Below, piece by piece: positions 1 through 6,259 of a stretch of 16,133 bases of DNA. The translations under genes were made by a program, and so were the position numbers. Position 1 is the stretch's first letter. Every line of letters begins with the position of its first letter. The stretch is from Candidatus Pacearchaeota archaeon (GTDB taxonomy: Archaea > Nanobdellota > Nanobdellia > Pacearchaeales > GW2011-AR1): assembly GCA_018303895.1 (NCBI GenBank), contig JAGVXJ010000069.1:1-16133 (forward strand). Reading direction: 5' to 3'. Under the pieces are notes generated by a model that saw only the letters and a program-made list of their open reading frames with translations, did no database searches and was not told the DNA's origin.

Positions 1-408
1 CTTATCCATTTTTAATTGAAATGTTTGAATAACTTCCGATTTTTCAATATTCATTTTTATAATATCTGCCACCTTGTATATCTTCTGAATACTATTGTAT
101 ATATCAGGATTTAAATCAAATAATTGAGATGGTTCAAGATAATTTATTTTTTCATTAATAATAATCTTGTTAAAAGAAACTTTTTCATTATTTCTAAAAC
201 TTAAATAACTTTCGCATCTTGTTATAAACAACTGAAGGTCATATAAAGTTAATATTAAATTAGAATATTGTCTTTTTCTCTCAATAATTTTTTCTCTATG
301 TTGAAGATATATATTAATTAAAACTGAACCAATAATTGCAATCAATGCCCCAATTAATGAACCTATTAAATTTTGCCAATTATTCAAAAATTCGATTATT
401 GTATTCAT
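1..408 (-). CDS. Membrane-anchored protein of unknown function, 3' end cut by window edge
   Basis: An open frame of 136 codons starts at ATG 408 and runs off the left edge without a stop. A hydrophobic stretch at about residues 15-36 (GSLIGALIAIIGSVLINIYL) would be a single N-terminal membrane segment. It is followed by a basic, Arg/Lys-rich stretch (HREKIIERKRQYSN) and a soluble part, probably cytoplasmic by the positive-inside rule. A TATA-like CTTTTAAATC lies about 28 bp upstream of the ATG, which supports this start and leaderless transcription. The layout resembles small archaeal and bacterial membrane proteins with one anchor and a coiled or helical tail, but I do not recognise the family. 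The C-terminus is unseen. Confidence 0.7.
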   Translation of the reverse strand, partial: MNTIIEFLNNWQNLIGSLIGALIAIIGSVLINIYLQHREKIIERKRQYSNLILTLYDLQLFITRCESYLSFRNNEKVSFNKIIINEKINYLEPSQLFDLNPDIYNSIQKIYKVADIIKMNIEKSEVIQTFQLKMDK

Positions 409-430
409 AATAATTTGTTTACTAAAGCAT

Positions 431-440
431 GATTTAAAAG
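431..440 (-). promoter_or_regulatory. TATA-like box for the gene at 1-408
   Basis: CTTTTAAATC on the minus strand is centred about 28 bp before ATG 408, matching the spacing seen at most other genes here. Confidence 0.5.
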
Positions 441-517
441 AATTTAGATAGTACACTCAAATTTCACTCCCTAAAAACATATTGTCCTCTATGTTTGAAA
501 ACAATTTCTCCTCGAAA

Positions 518-757
518 TTAATCTTCATCCTCTTCCCATGGAGAATATTCTCCTTCGGGAGTTTTGCCAATTATCATACAATTAAATGGTTTGTTCTTAT
601 CAACAAAAGCAATGTGTAAATTACGAGAAATATCATTCATTTGTTTACCAGCTTCATCATTTATGGCTCCAGGATATTTTGCTTCAAAAATATATTTCAA
701 ATCAGATAATTTTATTGGGGTAGCATTTTCAGGTATTTGCCCTCTTGGAAAAATCGG
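518..757 (-). pseudogene. Same-frame continuation after the TAG (C-terminal part of a split gene)
   Basis: Directly after TAG 760-758 the frame continues with protein-like sequence (PIFPRGQIPENATPIKLSDL, then KYIFEAKYPGA) to TAA 520-518. A TTG at 700-698 is the only plausible independent start and would give 60 aa. There is no TATA-like box at the usual distance before it and no clear Shine-Dalgarno site. The acidic tail (SPWEEDED) looks like a natural C-terminus. The simplest reading is one gene of about 181 codons interrupted by a single base change, for example TAT to TAG. Read-through and sequencing error remain open. Confidence 0.5.
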
Positions 758-1063
758 CTATAAAACATTTTCATTAATACAATTTACCAAATCACTTTCT
801 GTATTTTCGTCATTCATTAAATCTCTTAATTCTCTTACAGAAATCTCCAATTCCGACGGAGTTTCAGATACATAACGAATTTTCGGAATCTCTAATTCTA
901 TCTGTTCTTTTGAAACATCCAAGTCCATTAATGCATAAGCTCGTCCAACAGATTTTTCTTTTCCTTGTTTCTCAGTAAAGAGATAAGCATTTCCGTCTCG
1001 ATTAACAAATATATGTGCACTTCTGTCTTCAGTGCTTAATACTAAATGTTTATTTTTTGTCAT
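758..1063 (-). CDS. Hypothetical protein, ends at an in-frame TAG
   Basis: A 101-codon frame starts at ATG 1063 and has a TATA-like box about 27 bp upstream. The product is soluble, with no signal peptide or membrane segment; it is rich in Glu/Asp and opens with a strand-like pattern (KHLVLSTEDRSAHIFVNRDGNAYLF). It ends in TAG at 760-758. The same frame then stays open for 79 sense codons to TAA 518-520, so the full frame would be about 181 codons. I do not recognise the family. It could be an intact 101-aa protein, the front part of a gene broken by a nonsense mutation, or the front part of a protein made by TAG read-through. Confidence 0.6.
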   Translation of the reverse strand: MTKNKHLVLSTEDRSAHIFVNRDGNAYLFTEKQGKEKSVGRAYALMDLDVSKEQIELEIPKIRYVSETPSELEISVRELRDLMNDENTESDLVNCINENVL

Positions 1064-1083
1064 ATTTCTCTCGCCAATCCAGG

Positions 1084-1094
1084 ATATTTAAAAT
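1084..1094 (-). promoter_or_regulatory. TATA-like box for the gene at 758-1063
   Basis: ATTTTAAATAT on the minus strand is centred about 26-27 bp before ATG 1063. Confidence 0.5.
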
Positions 1095-1120
1095 GTTTTG
1101 AAATTCAAACTTAGAAATAA

Positions 1121-1933
1121 TTACGAACAAAATTCACTGCTTAAATCTGAACTTGAAAAGCTTCCTTGTTTCCAATTGTTTAGCATAATAACGAAATAAT
1201 TTATTTCAAATCTGCATGTTTTTGATATACCTTCCACCGAATTTGCTTGTTCATTTGCCGCTAATTCTTTTGCAGTAATTTCTTCATTAGAAAATCCCTG
1301 ATCTTTCAAGTTTTGTTTTAATGCTTCACTATATTCAATATTTTGTTCAATTGTTTTTTGATAATAAACACACTTACCCTTTTCATATCCCTCAATTTCC
1401 ATTTCAGTTCTAGTTGTAATCAAAATCCCTAAGAGATTAACTTCGTTTGTATGCGTAATAGAAGCCATTTTGCATGTCTCTGCAGCATTAATAAAACAAC
1501 TAAAATCTAAATTGCATTCAGTAAAAGTATTAATTTCTTCTTCAATACATTCTCTTTCTTCTTCAGGTTTCTCGAAAATAGTCCAGCAATTATTTATTTC
1601 CGGACAATATCTTTCTTGTTGTCCATTATTACATTCACTCCAAGGAGAACAATTCCAAATCTCAACGCATGAGCAGTTTTGAATTTCCGCAGGTTTGTTT
1701 TCATATGTCCCGCAATGATTCAACTCTTTTACTCCTCTTATTTGTTGTCCATCAATACATTTTCCCCATTCCGCTGTGTGCCAGTTTTCTATGCATTTTT
1801 CATTCTCACTATTTTTACTAAAATTTAAATATCCTTGAGAAAATCCGTAAATAAGAATCTCTAACCAAAAAATTATTAGTATGCTTATCGCCACGATTAA
1901 AATTATTTTTTCTTTCTTATCTATTTTCGCCAT
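1121..1933 (-). CDS. Membrane-anchored protein with two thrombospondin type 1-like Cys repeats
   Basis: This 270-aa protein starts at ATG 1933, with a TATA-like box about 27 bp upstream. Residues about 8-30 form one membrane anchor preceded by a Lys-rich cytoplasmic end, so the rest should lie outside the cell. Two repeats follow, at about 47-87 and 89-129, with the pattern C-x-W-x-W-x-C-x-G-Q-Q-x-R-x-C-x-C-x-K/F-P-x-C; the second contains WNCSPWSEC. This is the thrombospondin type 1 (TSR) pattern and probably mediates contact or adhesion. Residues 138-270 carry further Cys (140, 146, 154, 188, 240, 269) and no domain I know. Disulfide pairing is inferred from the even spacing of Cys in the exported part. 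Confidence 0.75.
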   Translation of the reverse strand: MAKIDKKEKIILIVAISILIIFWLEILIYGFSQGYLNFSKNSENEKCIENWHTAEWGKCIDGQQIRGVKELNHCGTYENKPAEIQNCSCVEIWNCSPWSECNNGQQERYCPEINNCWTIFEKPEEERECIEEEINTFTECNLDFSCFINAAETCKMASITHTNEVNLLGILITTRTEMEIEGYEKGKCVYYQKTIEQNIEYSEALKQNLKDQGFSNEEITAKELAANEQANSVEGISKTCRFEINYFVIMLNNWKQGSFSSSDLSSEFCS

Positions 1934-1954
1934 AAAAATGATAGGTTACTCTTA

Positions 1955-1965
1955 TATTTTTAAAT
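1955..1965 (-). promoter_or_regulatory. TATA-like box for the gene at 1121-1933
   Basis: ATTTAAAAATA on the minus strand is centred about 27 bp before ATG 1933. Confidence 0.55.
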
Positions 1966-1978
1966 CTTTCTAGAAATC

Positions 1979-2866
1979 TTATTTATGCATCTGGTGATGC
2001 AATTCGTGTTGTTTCAATTTTTTCTTCTGATGTCTTCTATAAAACCAGAAAACAATCCCACCAACAATTAAAATAACAATAATATAAGTCCATATAGAAA
2101 CTGATTTCTGGTCTGCCGCCTTACCATTAAAATTTTCCGGATTGAAATTAACTGTTTTAGTTATTTCTCTTCTAGCACCCGTTTCGTCAGTGTATTTAAT
2201 ATTAAGAGTAATCTCGCCTTTTCCCGACGCCAATTCAAAATCGGTAGTCGTGTATTCATTTGAATCAATATCTCCAAGAATATTAACATTTGAACCGCGG
2301 ATTTTTATGTTTTCTTGTTGTGGTATTTCTAAAGTTAAAGCTTGAACATCTGCTTCACCAATATTCAAAACTTCTAAAGTAAAAATCTTAGTATTCACGT
2401 TGTAATCTTTAACTAAAACTTCAAATCCAACTCTAACATCTTTAACTTCAATATCAAATTGTTTTAGATAAACAACCTCACTCGGAGTTCCAGCATTGCT
2501 AGAAAAACTTACTTCAATAGGATTTCCTCCGTCAAGAGCATTAGAATCAACTCTTACTTTATACGGAATCATTAAGAAAGAAGGATGATCTTTGGTAAAA
2601 GTTCCAGCATTCACGGAAAAAGTATTTTCAGTTCCTTTATCAAAAGAAACAGGATATTTTTCAAGAAGAGTAAAATCAATTAAACCACAACTAGCTTCAG
2701 CGACACCATCAAGCTGGAAAAGTAACTTAACATAATCGCCCTGAACGGCAGGATACGGGTCCTGATTAACCAGCGATGCCTGAAGATTACAAACTTCCGC
2801 AGAAACAAAACCAATTAACATTGAAGATAAAATCATCAGACTTATTATCACCAAACTCTTTTTCAT
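1979..2866 (-). CDS. COG1361-like exported surface protein with C-terminal membrane anchor
   Basis: This 295-aa protein starts at ATG 2866, with a TATA-like box about 25 bp upstream. It has a clear signal peptide (1-23, ending GFVSA before EVCNLQ). Two beta-rich, immunoglobulin-like regions follow, at about 25-140 and 143-243. The second (FTLEVLNIGEADVQALTLEI) has the look of the NEW3/CARDB-type folds found in archaeal COG1361 'S-layer domain' proteins. A membrane segment at about 257-276 is followed by a short cytoplasmic tail rich in Lys, Arg and His. There are only two Cys in the mature part (26 and 60), which may form a disulfide. The role is probably structural or transport-associated at the cell surface; the family call rests on architecture, not on a catalytic motif. 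Confidence 0.75.
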   Translation of the reverse strand: MKKSLVIISLMILSSMLIGFVSAEVCNLQASLVNQDPYPAVQGDYVKLLFQLDGVAEASCGLIDFTLLEKYPVSFDKGTENTFSVNAGTFTKDHPSFLMIPYKVRVDSNALDGGNPIEVSFSSNAGTPSEVVYLKQFDIEVKDVRVGFEVLVKDYNVNTKIFTLEVLNIGEADVQALTLEIPQQENIKIRGSNVNILGDIDSNEYTTTDFELASGKGEITLNIKYTDETGARREITKTVNFNPENFNGKAADQKSVSIWTYIIVILIVGGIVFWFYRRHQKKKLKQHELHHQMHK

Positions 2867-2885
2867 ATAATCTAGAAATGAGGGT

Positions 2886-2896
2886 TATTTAAAAAT
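2886..2896 (-). promoter_or_regulatory. TATA-like box for the gene at 1979-2866
   Basis: ATTTTTAAATA on the minus strand is centred about 25 bp before ATG 2866. Confidence 0.5.
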
Positions 2897-2900
2897 CTTT

Positions 2901-3800
2901 TTACATCTTCTCTAATGCTTCGATTCTCTTACTTATCGACGGATGAGTGCTCAAGATATCTCCAAAAGGATTCGCGAAAAATAAAGGTGCCACAGCTTTG
3001 CTAACTTGTTTTTTATTCATAACACCCTCTTTTTCATAATCACTTCTTATTTTTTTCAAAGCATTGATTAATGCATCAGGATATCTCGTAAATTTAACTG
3101 CAGTCGCGTCGGCAGAAAATTCTCTTTTTCTTGAGATAGCTAATTGAACAAGCTGAACAACAATCGGAGCCAAAATCGCAAAAGCAATCCCGATTATAAT
3201 AAAAATCATGCTTCCTTTATTATCGCTGTCTGCACTCTTGAACCACAAACTTCTCAAAAATATTTCAGAAATAATCGCAACCATCCCAACCATAACAGCG
3301 ACGAGAGTTATGAATCTTATATCATAATTTCCAACATGCCCAAGTTCATGTGCAAGAACTGCTTCAAGTTCTCTCTTATTTAATTTTTCCAAAGCACCCT
3401 CGGTGACACAAATCACAGCGTGTTGCGGATCTCTACCTGAAGCAAAAGCGTTTATTTGTTTTGAATTCATAACATAAAGCTTCGGCATCGGCAAACCAGA
3501 CGCAATTGTCAAACCTTCAACCAAACTATAATATTCTCTATGTGTTTTCTCGTCGGCAATTTTCGCACCAACACTTGCAATCGCAATTTTGTCAGAGTTA
3601 TAATATGAAATTAAAAGGTAGAACAAAGAAAAAATAATTGAAATAATCATTATAATAAAAAAGAAACCTGGCTCAAAAGCAAAACTTATCACATAACCAA
3701 AAAGAATAATTATCACAAATATAGAAATCATCAAAAAGACAGATTTTATTTTGTTCTGTGAAATCTGGTCATTAAAATCTAGGTGAACTTTTTCTGGCAT
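2901..3800 (-). CDS. htpX: HtpX-type membrane zinc metalloprotease (M48 family)
   Basis: HtpX cleaves misfolded or damaged membrane proteins, with its catalytic site on the cytoplasmic face. The zinc motif HELGH is at about residues 151-155 within LEAVLAHELGHVGNYDIRF. The third ligand is the Glu of SRKREFSADATA (about residue 227). The THPSISKRIEAL motif that closes M48B proteins is present near the end. Two hydrophobic segments precede the catalytic domain (about 18-40 and 45-67) and two follow HELGH (about 162-180 and 198-222). I chose ATG 3800 (299 aa) over the in-frame TTG at 3809 because the TATA-like box is then about 26 bp upstream. The length is normal for the family. It has its own promoter and is probably monocistronic. 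Confidence 0.95.
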   Translation of the reverse strand: MPEKVHLDFNDQISQNKIKSVFLMISIFVIIILFGYVISFAFEPGFFFIIMIISIIFSLFYLLISYYNSDKIAIASVGAKIADEKTHREYYSLVEGLTIASGLPMPKLYVMNSKQINAFASGRDPQHAVICVTEGALEKLNKRELEAVLAHELGHVGNYDIRFITLVAVMVGMVAIISEIFLRSLWFKSADSDNKGSMIFIIIGIAFAILAPIVVQLVQLAISRKREFSADATAVKFTRYPDALINALKKIRSDYEKEGVMNKKQVSKAVAPLFFANPFGDILSTHPSISKRIEALEKM

Positions 3801-3812
3801 GTATTTCAAATG

Positions 3813-3829
3813 AAAACAAAGTTTTTAAA
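3813..3829 (-). promoter_or_regulatory. htpX promoter: TATA-like box plus shared AAAAACTTTGTT element
   Basis: On the minus strand the sequence reads TTTAAAAACTTTGTTTT. The TTTAAAAA part is centred about 26 bp before ATG 3800. The AAAAACTTTGTT part recurs at the eamA-like and adk promoters. Confidence 0.6.
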
Positions 3830-3831
3830 TT

Positions 3832-4089
3832 TTAATTATTCCGTCTTTTTTTATCTTGCTTATCCATTTCGTCAAGAATTTCATCAAGTTCTTTTTTTGA
3901 TTCTTTCTCATCCAGAGTATCAATAACTTTGTCTAAATCATCTTTTGTAATTTCCTTTTCTTCTTTTTTCTTTCGCATAGGAAGAGGCATGTCAGCCAAA
4001 AATTTTTCATTCAAAGGAACAATTTTTTTCAAATTTCCATAGACTTTTCTTTCTGCTTTTTGTATTTCAGATTTTTCTATTTTCTTCAA
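3832..4089 (-). CDS. Small Lys/Glu-rich, probably coiled-coil protein of unknown function
   Basis: The frame starts at TTG 4089 (85 aa) and ends at TAA 3832-3834. The product is highly charged, with long helical Lys/Glu stretches (RKKKEEKEITKDDLDKVIDT and DEKESKKELDEILDEMDKQD); it is soluble and has no Cys. The TTG start is doubtful. The same frame stays open and protein-like upstream to 4248 (containing KEEKEIEESLKHIEEKLG), where a TGA stands four codons after an ATG at 4263 that overlaps the end of the DoxX-like gene. The true protein may therefore be about 138-143 residues, with an unrecognised start. No TATA-like box precedes it, so it is probably co-transcribed with the two genes before it. 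Function unknown. Confidence 0.55.
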   Translation of the reverse strand: MKKIEKSEIQKAERKVYGNLKKIVPLNEKFLADMPLPMRKKKEEKEITKDDLDKVIDTLDEKESKKELDEILDEMDKQDKKRRNN

Positions 4090-4231
4090 ACCACCAAATT
4101 GTTTTTGATCTTTCTTATTCCCAAGTTTTTCCTCAATATGTTTAAGCGATTCTTCAATTTCTTTTTCTTCTTTCTTTGTTTTATTCCAGCTATATCCAAT
4201 AAATCTTTGGAAAAAAAAGAAATTGATTTTT

Positions 4232-4627
4232 TTACTTTGAAGTTTTTCTCAGAACAACTTCATCCAAACAAAGCTTATCTGGTTCAGAAAAGAAAATTGA
4301 CAAGGTTGCCAGAGCCAAACCGAAATCTCTTATTCCCAAAGGATTAAATCCAATAGAAAAAGCAATTCCAAACAAATGTAATCCTAAAATCAAAGATGAA
4401 AATCTAGTATACAAACCAAAAATCAACAATAAACCAAAAAATATTTCCACAAATCCATTAATCAAAATTGCCGTACCAGGAGTTATAATTGAAGAAACAA
4501 AAGAAGGAACAAATCCCGTCCATGAAGCCGGATTGTAAATCTGACTAATCCCAAAGAAGAGAAAAACTAGGGATAAAGAAATTCTAAGAATTACTTTTCC
4601 ATAATCGAATTGGAATTTAAAACTCAT
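4232..4627 (-). CDS. DoxX-like small integral membrane protein
   Basis: This 131-aa protein starts at ATG 4627 and overlaps the end of the cytochrome b5-like gene by 11 bp. It has four hydrophobic segments, at about 11-30, 50-71, 74-95 and 100-114. The first carries the family pattern R-x-L-x-F-x-F-x-G-x-Q-I followed by a W-x-G-F-V-P loop (ASWTGFVP). DoxX/SURF4-like proteins are four-helix membrane proteins, some of which take part in quinone or thiol redox chemistry; many have no known role. Translation coupling to the upstream heme protein suggests a shared redox function, but that is inferred. The C-terminal tail after residue 115 is short and cytoplasmic. Confidence 0.8.
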   Translation of the reverse strand: MSFKFQFDYGKVILRISLSLVFLFFGISQIYNPASWTGFVPSFVSSIITPGTAILINGFVEIFFGLLLIFGLYTRFSSLILGLHLFGIAFSIGFNPLGIRDFGLALATLSIFFSEPDKLCLDEVVLRKTSK

Positions 4628-5051
4628 TTAAACTTCCCCGATCCATAAAATCACCCATGAAAACTCCTATGCGCATTAAAGTGGAAGCTTTTGAAGTTCC
4701 ATGTTGTTTTATGAAAGCCTGCTCAAACTCCGAAGCTGTACCACAGTAAGAAAGAATTTTGTTTATTCCCCCCTTATGAATAGGCAAGAAATTTGTTATA
4801 TCATAAACTTTTCCTTTATATACAACCCAGCAGTCTGATTGAGAATTATGTTTAGCTAATCCAAACTGAGAAACAACGGAAGAAATTGAATCCGCCGTAA
4901 GATTAGAACTGTCTAGTTCAGTTGAACTTTCAATCACAGTATTTCCAGTAATCTCAATAGAATTATTATTAAATCCAAGATAGAACACAAAAGCAAATAT
5001 CCCTATAGCAAGAATAAAAATTCCCACTAAAAATCTCTTTTTAATTATCAC
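4617..5051 (-). CDS. Membrane-tethered cytochrome b5-like heme protein
   Basis: From GTG 5051 the protein has 144 aa. An N-terminal membrane anchor (about 4-26) is followed by a spacer containing ITGNTV and then a cytochrome b5 domain at about 61-135. Diagnostic sequence includes HNSQSDCWVVYKGKVYDITN. The first axial His is in HKGG (His92; the usual form is HPGG), and the second in KQHGTSKA (His117). The heme should therefore sit on a tethered domain, probably outside the cell, acting as a one-electron carrier. I prefer GTG 5051 to the TTG at 5060 because the TATA-like box is about 25 bp before it. It overlaps the DoxX-like gene by 11 bp, so the two are probably one functional unit. The Lys in place of Pro in the HPGG loop is unusual. 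Confidence 0.85.
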   Translation of the reverse strand: MIIKKRFLVGIFILAIGIFAFVFYLGFNNNSIEITGNTVIESSTELDSSNLTADSISSVVSQFGLAKHNSQSDCWVVYKGKVYDITNFLPIHKGGINKILSYCGTASEFEQAFIKQHGTSKASTLMRIGVFMGDFMDRGSLNEF

Positions 5052-5072
5052 AAAGAACAAAAATTATTCAGG

Positions 5073-5080
5073 TTTAAAAG
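5073..5080 (-). promoter_or_regulatory. TATA-like box for the cytochrome b5-DoxX operon
   Basis: CTTTTAAA on the minus strand is centred about 25 bp before GTG 5051 and about 16 bp before the alternative TTG 5060. This spacing decides the start. Confidence 0.5.
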
Positions 5081-5127
5081 CATTGTGAATTGCAGTCTGA
5101 TTAATAATTACTAACTAAAAAACTATT

Positions 5128-5979
5128 TTATTTAGAGAATGAAACAAGCACATACCCAACAAGAATCAATACTCCACCAATAATTTCCAACGGCGACGGA
5201 ATTTCACTCAAAACAGCAAAAGATAATATCACCGGAATTATAAGTTCAAGAGTTAAAATTATCCCCACTTTTTGCCCTTTCACATTTTTCATTCCTGAAT
5301 ATAAAAGAAAAAACGGAACAGCAGTGCAAAAAATTCCAAGGAAAAGAATTACAAAAATATTTTCAAAACTGAAAACAAAACTTCCGACAAATAAAAGAGG
5401 AATGACAAAAGGCAAAGCGATTAAATTTTGCAACAGCGTCATAGAACTTCCAGAATAATCTTTAGATAAAATTTTCCCTGTTAAATAAACAATCGCCATA
5501 AAAACTCCGGCAAAAAAACCCGCAAGATATCCGAGCAAATTTCCGTTAAATCTGGAAGAAAAAACATTCCAGAAAATAAAAATTATTCCAATGAAGCATA
5601 AACTCACAGCAAAAATTGTTGTCAAGTTTATTTTCTCTTTTAGAAAAATTGCTGAAAGAACAACAAGATAAATTGTTCCAGCATAAATTAAAACAGAAGC
5701 AATGGCGACATTTATCGTTTTAATCGCAAAAAAAGAAAAAAAGATAATTCCAGCATGCAAAATTCCGAAAATGAAAAGTTTTAATTTATCTTTTTTCAGC
5801 GACGGAAATTTCATCTTTCCGACAAAAAACCAAACCGAAAAAATCAACGCAGCAATAATTATCCTGGTTGCAGAAAGAATGTAGCTATTCACACCGCTTA
5901 ATTTGACAATCAGAGGAATGATACCAAAAAGTATCGCAGCGAAGGTAATTTGAATTATTCCTCTGAATTCGTTGTTCAT
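5128..5979 (-). CDS. EamA/DMT-family transporter
   Basis: This 283-aa protein starts at ATG 5979, with a TATA-like box about 26 bp upstream. It is hydrophobic throughout, with about ten membrane segments arranged as two EamA halves (about 5-136 and 148-281). This is the standard size and layout of drug/metabolite transporters that export or import small metabolites. Typical features are the Gly-rich first helix (FAAILFGIIPLIVKLSG) and the end of each half (LIYAGTIYLVVLSAIFLKEK and LELIIPVILSFAVLSE, where the Glu/Lys after the helix is a family hallmark). The substrate cannot be told from sequence. It is followed 77 bp later by the cytochrome b5 operon, which has its own promoter. Confidence 0.9.
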   Translation of the reverse strand: MNNEFRGIIQITFAAILFGIIPLIVKLSGVNSYILSATRIIIAALIFSVWFFVGKMKFPSLKKDKLKLFIFGILHAGIIFFSFFAIKTINVAIASVLIYAGTIYLVVLSAIFLKEKINLTTIFAVSLCFIGIIFIFWNVFSSRFNGNLLGYLAGFFAGVFMAIVYLTGKILSKDYSGSSMTLLQNLIALPFVIPLLFVGSFVFSFENIFVILFLGIFCTAVPFFLLYSGMKNVKGQKVGIILTLELIIPVILSFAVLSEIPSPLEIIGGVLILVGYVLVSFSK

Positions 5980-5991
5980 AAAATAATCAAT

Positions 5992-6009
5992 AGAACAAAG
6001 TTTTTAAAA
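5992..6009 (-). promoter_or_regulatory. Promoter of the EamA-like gene: TATA-like box plus AAAAACTTTGTT element
   Basis: The minus strand reads TTTTAAAAACTTTGTTCT. The TATA-like part is centred about 26 bp before ATG 5979. The downstream part matches the htpX and adk promoters. Confidence 0.6.
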
Positions 6010-6057
6010 TTAGTTTAAATTCAAAAAATTAATTTCCCAAAATTTCTTTCACGAACA

Positions 6058-6066
6058 TTTATAAAC
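6058..6066 (+). promoter_or_regulatory. TATA-like box, candidate promoter of the DEAD-box helicase transcript
   Basis: TTTATAAAC matches the archaeal TATA consensus. Transcription would begin near 6085-6092, about 170 nt before ATG 6260. No TATA-like box lies at the usual 26 bp before that ATG. Confidence 0.45.
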
Positions 6067-6095
6067 CATCAAAAAAATAATATTATATCGTTAAG

Positions 6096-6236
6096 TCTTG
6101 AGCGGTCATGTATTGTCTCTAAGGCTTGCTCAAGAATATTTTCGGAGAAAATTTCTTCTGCGAGATTTCCAAAAAAATCTTGCTAAAGAGACTTCATACG
6201 CGAATTCTTGATATTAATGATACAAATAATCGTATC
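6096..6236 (+). promoter_or_regulatory. Structured 5' leader of the DEAD-box helicase gene (candidate cis-regulatory RNA)
   Basis: Visible pairings are: P1 TCTTGAGC/GCTCAAGA (6096-6103 with 6128-6135, 8 bp); P2 ATTTTC/GAAAAT (6138-6143 with 6147-6152, GGA loop); P3 GCGAGATTT/AAATCTTGC (6160-6168 with 6175-6183, 9 bp with one G-U); and P4 GATAC/GTATC (6219-6223 with 6232-6236). GTCTCT at 6115-6120, inside the P1 loop, can also pair with AGAGAC at 6187-6192, making a pseudoknot that encloses P2 and P3. The last 20 nt before the ATG are A-rich and unpaired. Long leaders occur on some cold-induced DEAD-box helicase genes, including archaeal ones. No known riboswitch core was recognised. Confidence 0.45.
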
Positions 6237-6259
6237 TTTTTACGAAAAACAAACACAAA

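Noticed and set aside
4060..4347. 95-codon plus-strand frame rich in Phe and Leu
   Set aside because: It is the reverse of Lys/Glu-rich coding sequence on the minus strand (AAA/GAA read as TTT/TTC).
6091..6240. Leader of the DEAD-box gene as RNase P RNA or a tRNA
   Set aside because: The conserved RNase P core sequences are absent and no cloverleaf can be drawn.
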